This document shows, one piece after another, positions 1-7,354 of a stretch of DNA of 36,377 bases (position 1 is its first letter; every line of letters begins with the position of its first letter). This DNA comes from Chloroflexota bacterium (GTDB lineage: Bacteria; Chloroflexota; Dehalococcoidia; SM23-28-2; RBG-16-64-32): the NCBI GenBank assembly GCA_005882715.1, contig VBEI01000100.1, positions 1-36,377 of the forward strand. Direction: 5' to 3'. Under the pieces are notes generated by a model, which ran no database searches, was not told the DNA's origin, and was given only the letters and a program-made list of their open reading frames with translations. Position numbers and translations under genes: made by a program.

Positions 1-169
1 CGGATTCGCGCGCGTGTTCGTCGGTGTGCACTGGCCATCCGAGGTCGCGGCCGGTGCCGCAATTGGCATCGTTACCGGTGCACTTGCCGCACAAACTGTC
101 TCGTGGTGGACACCGCTTCAGGCACAGGCGTCGAAGTTTTTCCCAAGTTGGATGGTCGCCTCGCCGTAG
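1..169 (+). CDS. PAP2-family phosphatase, C-terminal fragment
   Basis: This is an open frame entering from the left edge and ending at TAG 167-169, about 55 codons. The first visible residues read GFARVFVGVHWPSEVAAGAA, which matches the last signature of the PAP2/phosphatidic acid phosphatase family (SR-x5-H-x3-D), except that Ala replaces Ser and Glu replaces the usual Asp after the catalytic His. A glycine/alanine-rich hydrophobic stretch follows, as expected for the final membrane helix of this integral membrane family, which removes phosphate from lipid phosphates or undecaprenyl pyrophosphate. The N-terminal two thirds lie outside the window, so substrate and start cannot be judged. Confidence 0.65.
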   Translation, partial: GFARVFVGVHWPSEVAAGAAIGIVTGALAAQTVSWWTPLQAQASKFFPSWMVASP

Positions 170-203
170 AAAGGTGCGCGAATGATCTGCTCAGACGAAA
201 ATC

Positions 204-278
204 TGGAGCCAACGGTGAGATTCGAACTCACGACCTGCGGTTTACGAAACCGCTGCTCTACCGCTGAGCTACGTTGGC
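204..278 (-). tRNA. tRNA-Thr (anticodon CGT)
   Basis: The minus strand folds as a complete cloverleaf. The 7-bp acceptor stem is GCCAACG/CGTTGGC, the D stem GCTC/GAGC, the anticodon stem GCGGT/ACCGC around loop TTCGTAA (anticodon CGT, reading ACG), and the T stem GTGAG/CTCAC around TTCGAAT. The discriminator base is T and a CCA end is encoded at 206-204. It lies 120 bp downstream of murI on the same strand. No poly-T terminator is evident after it. Confidence 0.95.
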
Positions 279-398
279 TCCCGTTTTTTGAAACCGCTCC
301 CACGTCCGGCGGGTAACGTTGGCCCCGAATCTATCTTAAGCAGCCCACTGGAGCCCGGCAACGAAACCGCCGCAAAACCGAGAACTGATAGCCGACAG

Positions 399-1193
399 CT
401 ATATCTCGACGCGCTCGACGTCCCGCACAGATGTCCGCAGCAGCCGGCCCGCGACCCGCTTGAAGACGTCGGCGTCTCCTGTCGTGTAGAAACCATATGT
501 GGGCTTCGGGTTTGCCGCCAATGCGTCCCGCTCCCGCAACAACTGCCGCACCCGGCGCGCTACAGGCCGGGACGGGTCGTACAGGTGCACGCCCCGCCCC
601 AGCATGCGCTTGATCCGCCCGCGCAGGAACGGATAATGCGTGCAGCCCAGACCGACCACATCCGCCTCGCTGCCGCGCACCGGCGCGAGGTGCCGCTCCA
701 GCAGCGCAGTTGTCGCCCGCGTGCCCACCTCGCCCGCCTCCACCATGTTCTCGAGACCATCGCAGCCGACGTTTATGACCCGCTTGTCCGGCGCGAACTC
801 CTCAATTAGTCCCGCAAGGTATGGACTCTGCGCAGTCGCCGGCGTCGATAACACCGCGATCGTCCCCGTCCGTGTCCGCCTCGCCAGCGTCTTCACGACA
901 GGCACGACACCGACGAACGGGATCTCCGGGAAGCTCTCTCGCAGATAACCGATCGCGTGCACCGTCGCCGTGTTGCAGGCGACCACGATCATTTTCACGT
1001 CCCGCTCGATCAGGAACCCGGCGATCCGGCCAGTCAGATCGTGCAGCTCAGCGGTTGACTTCTCGCCGTAGGGCACGTGTCCGCTGTCCGCGAAGAAGAT
1101 CAAGCTTTCCTGTGGCAGCATGCGCCGGATCGCTCTCCAGATCGAAAGCCCGCCGACGCCCGAATCGAAGACGCCTATCGGCCGGTTGTCCAT
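399..1193 (-). CDS. murI: Glutamate racemase
   Basis: This cytosolic enzyme converts L-glutamate to D-glutamate for peptidoglycan. The protein is 264 residues, the normal family length. It opens with the conserved IGVFDSGVGGLS (Asp10 and Ser11 in the substrate site). It carries both catalytic cysteines in their motifs, Cys73 in VACNTA and Cys184 in GLGCTHYPFL. The ADSGHVPYGEKS segment is also intact. No fusion or truncation is seen. It is transcribed toward tRNA-Thr and diverges from the cyclophilin gene, with 115 bp between the two starts. The presence of murI indicates a need for D-glutamate, probably a peptidoglycan wall. Confidence 0.96.
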   Translation of the reverse strand: MDNRPIGVFDSGVGGLSIWRAIRRMLPQESLIFFADSGHVPYGEKSTAELHDLTGRIAGFLIERDVKMIVVACNTATVHAIGYLRESFPEIPFVGVVPVVKTLARRTRTGTIAVLSTPATAQSPYLAGLIEEFAPDKRVINVGCDGLENMVEAGEVGTRATTALLERHLAPVRGSEADVVGLGCTHYPFLRGRIKRMLGRGVHLYDPSRPVARRVRQLLRERDALAANPKPTYGFYTTGDADVFKRVAGRLLRTSVRDVERVEI

Positions 1194-1308
1194 CGACTGA
1201 TCTTCCTCATTACGGTCATCGTACCAGATATATGAACGCGCTTAACGATGGAATCGATACCCGCGCCCTCCCTCATACCCTTTACCCAGCGCGACGCAAC
1301 CTCAGATA

Positions 1309-2073
1309 ATGGCCCTCGTGCCTGAAAGCCCTAGCATCCTCGCCGTTATCCATCGCCTCGCGTTCGTTCTCGCGGCCACCGCGCTTCTTGTTCTCGCCTT
1401 CGCCTGCGGCAGCAACGAAGAGGCGAACAACTCGTCACAATCCACTGTCGCCGCGACATCCAATAAGAGCGTAGCGTTCCCGTCCTTACCGACCTCGACC
1501 GCCGCAACAACAAGCTGCCAAGCCCCTTCAGGCACGCCTCCGGAGGTGCAAGTGAAATCTTATCCTCAGCGCCCACCGCTTACCATCGACAAGTCGCATC
1601 AGTTCATCGCCCACGTCTATACCACGCGCGGACACTTCATCATCCAGCTCTTGCCGGACCTCGCCCCGGAGCACGTCAACAGCTTCGTCTTCCTCGCCCG
1701 CGACAAGTTCTTCAACGGCACCACCTTCCACCGTGTCATCCCCGGTTTCGTGGCTCAGGGCGGAGATCAGACAGGCAGAGGCAACGGCGGCCCCGGTTAC
1801 AGCGTGCCTTTGGAGCCCAGCCAGGAACCCTTCGTGCGCGGAATTGTCGGTATGGCCCGCTCCAACGACCCCAATAGCGCCGGGAGCCAGTGGTTCGTCA
1901 CCCTCGGCGACGCGCCCAACCTCAACGGTTCGTACACCGTCTTTGGGAAGGTCGTTCAAGGCATGGAAGTAGTCGATTGCCTCTCGCCGCGCGACCCCTC
2001 AGTCAACCCCAATGCTCCACCGGGCGACGCCATAATCGACCTCGCGATTCAGGAGATAGCGCCCGGCGGCTAG
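1309..2073 (+). CDS. Cyclophilin-type peptidyl-prolyl isomerase, predicted lipoprotein
   Basis: The protein has 254 residues. The N-terminus is a hydrophobic signal (about residues 14-31) ending in LAFAC, so Cys33 is a plausible though imperfect lipobox cysteine. A Ser/Thr/Asn-rich linker follows (to about residue 85), then one cyclophilin domain of about 160 residues. Visible active-site motifs are FHRVIPGFVAQGGD (catalytic Arg, Phe, Gln) and GSQWFVTLGDAP. The position of the cyclosporin-binding Trp of human cyclophilin A is Asn here, as is common in bacterial forms. The expected role is cis/trans isomerisation of prolyl bonds in exported proteins at the outer face of the membrane. Its TAG stop shares bases with the stop of the convergent sensor kinase. 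Confidence 0.9.
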   Translation: MALVPESPSILAVIHRLAFVLAATALLVLAFACGSNEEANNSSQSTVAATSNKSVAFPSLPTSTAATTSCQAPSGTPPEVQVKSYPQRPPLTIDKSHQFIAHVYTTRGHFIIQLLPDLAPEHVNSFVFLARDKFFNGTTFHRVIPGFVAQGGDQTGRGNGGPGYSVPLEPSQEPFVRGIVGMARSNDPNSAGSQWFVTLGDAPNLNGSYTVFGKVVQGMEVVDCLSPRDPSVNPNAPPGDAIIDLAIQEIAPGG

Positions 2074-3420
2074 TTTCCTGACCCATCCCGCGCAACCGGA
2101 AGCGTAAAGCTCACCTCCAGACCGCCCTCTTCCCTGGGCGCCAGCCAGATGCGCCCGCGCTGTGCCTCCACCAGCCGCCTACACACTGTGAGCCCCATGC
2201 CCATGCCGCGCACGCGCTTCGGAATCTGGCTCGAGCGATAGAAACGCTCGAACACGGCATCCCGCTCTTCTTCGGGAATACCGGGGCCCCGGTCGAGCAC
2301 CGAAATGATGATCTCGGCGCCGCCGTTCATCGCCGCCCTAAGCTCTATCGGCGACTCCGGCGGCGCGTACTTCTCTACATTGCTCACGAGGTTCCTCAGC
2401 ACCTGCTCGACATATGTCGGCTCAGCCAGCGCCGCGGCTAGCTCGTCCGAAACATCAACAACAATTTCCCGCTCAGGCCGGCTTTCGCCAAAGCTGCGCG
2501 CGAACCGACGGATCACATGCTGCACCAGTACCGGTTCGGTCGTCAGTTGCTCCCCCAACTCCAGCCGCGCGAGGTTAAGCAGGTCCTCGATCATCCGGTA
2601 CACCGTGTCCGTCTCCTGCTCGACGTCCTCGAGTAGCGATACCGTTTCCTGCTCATTAATCCGGCCGCTCATCCGCCGGACTGCCTTGATCCCCCCGTAA
2701 ATTAGCATCATCGATGTGCGCAGCTCGTGTGAGAGCAGGCCCAGGAACTCGTCCTTCGCTTCGTTCGCGCGTCGCAGCTCCTCGACGATCCGGTCTTTCT
2801 GCCGGTTGCTCGCCTCCAGGTCGGCCGTCCGCTCCTGCACTCGACGCTCGAGTTCATCCCGCGCCCGGGTCAGGTCCTCCTCGGCCTTCTTGAGCCCCGA
2901 AATGTCCTGCAGAACCCAGCTCGCGCCGATGACGTGTGACTCGTCATACATGATGCTTGCGGCCGAAACCGCGATATCTACTGGCTGCCGGTTGCGAGGC
3001 TTTACATGAGAGACCCATCGCCGAGGCGTATGCAACCATCCGCTGCTTGAGCGCCTCGCGAAAGAGGTGCCGGTCCTTAACTGGCAGGTAATCGAAGAGG
3101 GACTTCCGGCCCACGAAGCGAGGAGTCAGGCCGAGGAGGCGAATTGCTTCGGCGTTTGCCTCCTCGATCCGGCCGCCCGCGTCCGTCACGATGTAGGCCA
3201 GCGGCGCTCCCTCAAAGAGATCGCGATAGTGCCGAAGTGGCTCATCCACGCTCGTAATCCCCGCTTGCGGCGGGGCTAATGCGGAAGCCGGCAATAACAG
3301 GCGCGGCCGCCCGCTCACATCGACGCCGCCACGGCCTTCCCGGCCCGTGCGCTCGCGGCTAGCCTCGCGCCTCTCGCTCGCAGACACGCTTCCTTGCTCC
3401 GCACTTGGTCTTCGTATCAT
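2070..3420 (-). pseudogene. PAS-domain sensor histidine kinase, interrupted by a frameshift
   Basis: Two overlapping minus-strand frames together make one kinase. The upstream frame (3420-2944) has a PAS domain (HYRDLFEGAPLAYIVTDAGG onward). The downstream frame (from a TTG at about 3035 to 2070) has the end of the PAS domain, a coiled coil, a dimerisation H-box (SHELRTSM, where Ser replaces the usual Pro), an N-box (LRNLVSNVEKYAPP) and G boxes (DRGPGIPEEE; GMGMGLTVCRRLVE). The PAS homology crosses from one frame to the other near 3010-3035 and would be restored by removing one base. No membrane segment is visible, so a soluble sensor is likely. No response regulator is adjacent. It may be a genuine pseudogene, a sequencing error, or two separately translated pieces; the catalytic half has its own TTG start. 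Confidence 0.8.
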
Positions 3421-3865
3421 CCGATGTTGCGACTGGGCGCGAGCGCGTAGCTCAGGGCGTTCAGACGCCCGCTCGCACGGCCAACGCTACGACATCAAAC
3501 TAGCCGTTCGCCTGCGCCCCGTTGCTGCGTGACGAGGCGCGGAGCTTCGCGTCTTCTGGGCGACGCCGCAGCCGGCCGATCTTTCCCCCTCTTCCGGTAC
3601 ATTGCCTGATGGCGTTCGATAAGCCCCGGCTTGATTAGTCCCGCCCGTCCTGGCTTCAAGCGGCGCGAACCACCTCCAGGCTCTCTAGTTTAAATTGCTT
3701 TAGTCAGGTGTCAAGCAATAGCAGCGAGAGTGAGTTCGCAGCGGTGGATACCGCCCTGGGCGCACGGTGCCAACATGAATCAGCGGCGGCCGCGCCTCGA
3801 CATGCGGAAAAGCCGACCGGGAAGGCCATTTGTCATTCCGAGCACCCGCGGCCTGTGAACGCTGG
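3421..3865. other. Gene-poor spacer with a nested hairpin
   Basis: I see no convincing gene in these 445 bp between the sensor kinase start and the lipA stop. It holds a nested inverted repeat at 3439-3476: outer arms GCGAGC/GCTCGC and inner arms GGGCGT/ACGCCC around TCAG. An AT-rich patch lies near 3685-3720. A dispersed repeat copy begins at 3831. No recognisable riboswitch or promoter pair was found. Confidence 0.5.
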
Positions 3866-3912
3866 CTACGACTCCCCCGCAGAGGCCTGCCCGCCGTGGA
3901 GGGAATCTGTCG
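3831..3912 (+). repeat. Dispersed TGTCATTC-type element, copy 1
   Basis: It begins TGTCATTCCGAGC (3831-3843) and ends with GGAATCTG (3902-3909), the same start and end motifs as the other copies in this window, with an unrelated middle. Its right half overlaps the last 16 codons or so of lipA. Confidence 0.6.
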
Positions 3913-4831
3913 GGGTCACCACGGGCATAACATCGGTGCGAATTCCGAGGCCCCGCACGCCCTTCACCTGCCGCTCCGCATGGTACGAAGACCGCACGAG
4001 CGGGCCTGCCTCGACATGACGAAATCCAAGCGCCAGCGCGTCCTCCCGTAACCCGGCAAACTCGTCCGGATGGTAGTAGCGAACGAGCGGCAGGTGCTTC
4101 GCGCTAGGCTGCAGGTACTGCCCGAGCGTCAGCACATCCACTCCCGCGTCGACGAGGTCCCCAAACACCATGAGCAGCTCGTGCTTCGTCTCCCCCAGCC
4201 CGACCATCAATCCACTCTTCGTGACCGTCTCGGGGTCCAGCTCCTTCGCCAGTCGCAGCAACTCCAGCGACCGCTCGTAGCGCGCCTTTGGGCGCACGCG
4301 CCGGTACAGGCGTGGCACCGTTTCCGTGTTGTGGTTCAGTATCTCCGGCCGCGCCCTCATTACCGCCGCCAGTGCATCCCAGTTCCCCATGAAATCCGGG
4401 ATCAGGACCTCGACGCTCGTCCCCGGCGATAGCCTCCGGATCCAGCAGATCGTCGCCGCGAATATCGACGCCCCTCCGTCCGGCTCATCATCCCGGTTGA
4501 CCGATGTCACGACCGCGTGCGTCAGGCCCATCTCCCGCACGGCATTCGCCACTCGCATTGGCTCCAGTTTGTCGAGCGCTCCCGGCCGTCCGGACTTCAC
4601 CGCGCAAAACCCGCACGCTCGCGTGCACGTGTCGCCTAGGATCATGAACGTCGCAGTCCCCGCCTCCCAGCACTCGCCGATGTTCGGGCAATGCGCCTCC
4701 TCGCACACGGTGTGCAGACGCCCCTCGCGCATGATGTTCTTAAGGCGGATGTAGTTCTCTCCGCCCGGAAACCGCACCTTTAGCCACGGCGGCTTGCGTT
4801 CCCGTACGACGCTAGTCGGCTGTTTCAGCAT
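3866..4831 (-). CDS. lipA: Lipoyl synthase (radical SAM)
   Basis: This enzyme inserts two sulfur atoms into protein-bound octanoyl groups to make lipoyl cofactor. Of its 321 residues, the auxiliary cluster cysteines are Cys43, Cys48 and Cys54 (CEEAHCPNIGEC). The radical SAM cluster is Cys69, Cys73 and Cys76 (CTRACGFC). The C-terminal RSSY at 280-283 provides the serine ligand of the auxiliary cluster. NHNTETVPRLY and GLMVGLGE are also canonical. The last 30 or so residues, after about 290, are not conserved family sequence and partly read through dispersed repeat copy 1, which also supplies the stop. No lipB is in the window. ATG at 4831 is well supported by homology of the PPWLKVRFPGG region. 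Confidence 0.95.
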   Translation of the reverse strand: MLKQPTSVVRERKPPWLKVRFPGGENYIRLKNIMREGRLHTVCEEAHCPNIGECWEAGTATFMILGDTCTRACGFCAVKSGRPGALDKLEPMRVANAVREMGLTHAVVTSVNRDDEPDGGASIFAATICWIRRLSPGTSVEVLIPDFMGNWDALAAVMRARPEILNHNTETVPRLYRRVRPKARYERSLELLRLAKELDPETVTKSGLMVGLGETKHELLMVFGDLVDAGVDVLTLGQYLQPSAKHLPLVRYYHPDEFAGLREDALALGFRHVEAGPLVRSSYHAERQVKGVRGLGIRTDVMPVVTPTDSLHGGQASAGES

Positions 4832-4861
4832 TGCGACCCTATTTTAGCAGTTGCCCACGAG

Positions 4862-4921
4862 TGTCATCCCGAGCTAAGACGGGCGGGGACGACCGAGAGG
4901 GCTGGAGGGCGAGGGATCTCT
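4862..4921 (+). repeat. Dispersed TGTCATTC-type element, copy 2 (variant)
   Basis: It begins TGTCATCCCGAGC (4862-4874) and ends with GAGGGATCTC (4911-4920). This is the same architecture as the other copies with compensating T-to-C changes in both end motifs. It lies directly upstream of lipA, in the gap before the next gene. Confidence 0.6.
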
Positions 4922-4966
4922 CACCCCGCCATACTGTATGTCGCTCAGGGTCTGCTGGCGCCCAAC

Positions 4967-5008
4967 CTCGTACCTCGTACCGCGTACCTCGTACTTCGCC
5001 CTTCCTGT
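4967..5008 (+). repeat. Heptamer array upstream of the M28-like gene
   Basis: Six 7-bp units sit in one register: CTCGTAC, CTCGTAC, CGCGTAC, CTCGTAC, TTCGCCC, TTCCTGT. The array ends 11 bp before the ATG at 5020, so it occupies the leader of that gene. Confidence 0.75.
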
Positions 5009-5019
5009 AGGATTGCACC

Positions 5020-6366
5020 GTGCACACTGGCCTCATTCCGTCCGAAGACAACATATTCTCCTGGATCCGAGAGGTCTTCGCTCAAGGCATACGCCGCCCG
5101 GGCTACCCGGCCGACCGCTGGGCGGAAGACTGGCTCCAGCAACAGTTCCGCGCCTTCGGCCTCGAACGAGTTCGCGGGGAACCGGTCGAAGTGGCGTGTT
5201 GGGAGCCTCGCGAGGCGACGTTGGCGGTCGCCGCGCCCGGCTCCACGCTCAGCATTCCTTGCTTCCCGCTCCCCCAATCTGCTCCCGTTAAAAGTCTTGA
5301 GACGGAACTCGTCGCCTTCGATCCAGCGCGACCGGAGGCGGTCAACGGCGCCTTCTCACTCTACGAAATCGTCCTCAACAGAGTCCCCCAGACGGTCCTT
5401 GAGTCGCGCGCGACCTGGTCCTACGATCCCGACGGAAGCTACGCCTCGACCAGGCACATCTTCCCTTTCGGCCGGGAGATCCAGAACGTGATGGAGCCGT
5501 CGGTGTCGGCCGGCGCCGCCGGCTTTATCGGGGTGCTGCGCGACTATCCCGGCGATTCCAACCAATACTACGTTCCCTATGACGCCATCCAGCGTCCCAT
5601 CCCAGGCGTCTGGATTTCCGGCAGCGACGGCCGCCGCCTCCGCGAACTGCTCGCCGCCGCGCCGTTGCGGGCGATGCTATCTACCGAGTCCGTCCGTGAG
5701 ATGATCACGGCCTACAACATCGTGGGCGAACTTCCCGGCGCGGACGAGGAGATGGTCATCATTGGCTCGCACCACGACGGCCCCTGGGCCTCGGCCGTCG
5801 AGGATAGCTCCGGGATCGCTCTGGTGCTCGCGCAAGCCGAGTACTGGTCGCAAGTGCCACAGGCCGAACGACCACACCGCCTGCTCTTCCTGCTCAACGC
5901 CGGGCACATGGCCGGCGGGGCTGGTCAGCGCACATTCGTTGAGTCCCACTCTGGCGAACTCAATAGCGTCGTTCTCGAACTCCACCTCGAGCATGCGGCA
6001 AGCGAGTTCAGCGATGAGACGGGCGAACTCGCGCCCACGGGCCGCCCGGAGTCACGCTGGTGGTTCACATCCCTCATTCCCCGCCTCGAGAACGCCGTAC
6101 GCTCCGCGATCGAGGCGGAGGACCTGCGCCGCTCGATGGTCGTGCCGCCCACGATGTTCGGCCCGAAGCCAACGACCGACGGCGCCGACTTCTATCTAGC
6201 CGGTGTCCCGCTCGTCAACTACCTCACCGCGCCGTTCTACCTCTTCGACGCGATGGACACCCTGGACAAAGTCCACCGCCCCAGCCTCGTGCCCGTCACC
6301 CGCGCTGCTATCCGTGTCGTCGAATCCACTATGGGTGTGTCGGCATCAGCGATGCGCGCCGGTTAA
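5020..6366 (+). CDS. M28-family peptidase-like protein with altered active site
   Basis: The 448-residue protein has no clear signal peptide and resembles M28 zinc aminopeptidases with an inserted PA-like region (about residues 95-230). Metal-ligand motifs are visible: IIGSHHDGPW (His251/His252, Asp253), AVEDSSGIAL (Asp262), a late acidic/His segment LELHLEHAASE (320-329) and a C-terminal DTLDKVH with His419. The usual Glu-Glu-x-Gly-Leu motif of the general base reads NAGHMAGGAG (293-302), so the catalytic Glu pair is missing. It may be a family branch with a different base, or a non-hydrolytic homologue. The spacer before the next regulator gene is 92 bp, so co-transcription is possible. Substrate is unknown. 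Confidence 0.7.
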   Translation: MHTGLIPSEDNIFSWIREVFAQGIRRPGYPADRWAEDWLQQQFRAFGLERVRGEPVEVACWEPREATLAVAAPGSTLSIPCFPLPQSAPVKSLETELVAFDPARPEAVNGAFSLYEIVLNRVPQTVLESRATWSYDPDGSYASTRHIFPFGREIQNVMEPSVSAGAAGFIGVLRDYPGDSNQYYVPYDAIQRPIPGVWISGSDGRRLRELLAAAPLRAMLSTESVREMITAYNIVGELPGADEEMVIIGSHHDGPWASAVEDSSGIALVLAQAEYWSQVPQAERPHRLLFLLNAGHMAGGAGQRTFVESHSGELNSVVLELHLEHAASEFSDETGELAPTGRPESRWWFTSLIPRLENAVRSAIEAEDLRRSMVVPPTMFGPKPTTDGADFYLAGVPLVNYLTAPFYLFDAMDTLDKVHRPSLVPVTRAAIRVVESTMGVSASAMRAG

Positions 6367-6458
6367 CGTCCACCCTCCGTCTGCCACGCAGCATCCCACG
6401 GAATCATGGCGCGTCCCGCTTCGGCCTGTTGTGCGAGCCACGTTGCACTCATAGCATT

Positions 6459-7124
6459 ATGAATAAGATGCGCATCATCCTCCTCATCGGCGACTCTACC
6501 CTCGCGCCCTATACGGGCCCGCTCGAGGCCGAAGGGTTTGCCGTCCAGCACCTGTTCCCCGGCGCCTCTGAGCCCTCCACCGGATCGCCCGATGCCGTCG
6601 TCATGGACCTCTCGTCCGCCGCAGAAGACCCCCGGGCTCGCCGCTACCTCGAAGCGGCGTCAGACGGCGAAACGCCAGCCGTCATCACGTTGCTACCGTC
6701 CGCCGGCTTACAAACCGTCGATCCGGCGTCCATCCGCGATGACTTCCTTCTCAACGGCGCGACGGCCGAAGAGCTCTGCGCGCGTGTCCGCCGCGCCCTC
6801 TACCAGCGTCACGGCGTGGACACGCGAAATACGCTAAAGCATGGCGACCTCGTGATGGACCTCGCGAACTACACCGTCCACATCGCCGGCCGTCCCGTCG
6901 AGCTCACTTACAAGGAGTACGAGCTCCTCCGTTTCCTCGCCACCAACCGTGGACGCGTCTTTACTCGTGAGATCCTCCTCAGCAAAGTCTGGGGTTACGA
7001 CTTCTACGGGGGCGCCCGCACCGTCGACGTCCACATCCGCCGCCTGCGCGCCAAAATCGAGGATCGCCACACCCCCTTCATCGAGACCGTCCGCAACGTC
7101 GGCTATCGCTTTCGCACCAGCTGA
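6459..7124 (+). CDS. OmpR/PhoB-type orphan response regulator, GlnR-like
   Basis: The protein has 221 residues from ATG 6459. I chose this start because it gives a normal N-terminus (KMRIILLIGDS); the open frame continues upstream without homology. Residues 1-115 are a degenerate receiver. An Asp50 is present in VVMDLSS, but the paired acidic residues after strand 1 are reduced to one Asp, and the conserved switch Lys is absent (DDFLLNGATAEEL). Residues about 125-221 form a canonical winged helix (LTYKEYELLRFLATNRGRVF; ARTVDVHIRRLRAKI; VRNVGYRF). No kinase is adjacent. It stands directly upstream of amt, glnB and two glnA genes, and a repeated GTAAC motif precedes amt and glnA. An orphan, non-canonical OmpR regulator beside nitrogen genes is the pattern of actinobacterial GlnR. 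The GlnR assignment is inference. Confidence 0.8.
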   Translation: MNKMRIILLIGDSTLAPYTGPLEAEGFAVQHLFPGASEPSTGSPDAVVMDLSSAAEDPRARRYLEAASDGETPAVITLLPSAGLQTVDPASIRDDFLLNGATAEELCARVRRALYQRHGVDTRNTLKHGDLVMDLANYTVHIAGRPVELTYKEYELLRFLATNRGRVFTREILLSKVWGYDFYGGARTVDVHIRRLRAKIEDRHTPFIETVRNVGYRFRTS

Positions 7125-7258
7125 CTCGAATCTGCCATCTCTATAGGGGCGGGCGAAGGCCCTCCGATTGTCGGCTTGCCGTCGTCAGGGTCCTGCGCCC
7201 GCGAGTCCGAATGCCTCGCCCCGGCGCCGCGGCGCCCGAAACCCCTTGTCTACCTTCT

Positions 7259-7313
7259 GTAACAAACGCGTAACATCACGCCCATTCCGTGCCGCCTGCT
7301 GGCCTGCTATCGT
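7259..7313 (+). promoter_or_regulatory. Putative GlnR-like operator and promoter of amt
   Basis: Two GTAAC half-sites, at 7259-7263 and 7270-7274, are separated by exactly 6 bp, giving an 11-bp repeat on one face of the helix. A -10-like TATCGT lies at 7308-7313, 33 bp after the second half-site. No good -35 hexamer is seen at the expected place, as in activator-dependent promoters. The same arrangement precedes glnA at 9423. The gene start at 7355 has a strong AGGAGGT ribosome site 11 bp upstream. Confidence 0.6.
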
Positions 7314-7354
7314 TCCCATCAAAATATTTGTCCCATAGGAGGTACTTATAGGCA

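Noticed and set aside
3431..3520. A tRNA-like stretch (GCGTAGCTCAG...) in the spacer near the sensor kinase
   Set aside because: The D arm has no closing GAGC, there is no TTCRANY T-loop with a 5-bp stem, and the acceptor ends do not pair over 7 bp.
6060..6458. An N-terminal extension of the response regulator in the same open frame
   Set aside because: It lies over the coding sequence of the M28-like gene in another frame, is Arg/Pro/His-rich, and the receiver fold begins at the ATG at 6459.
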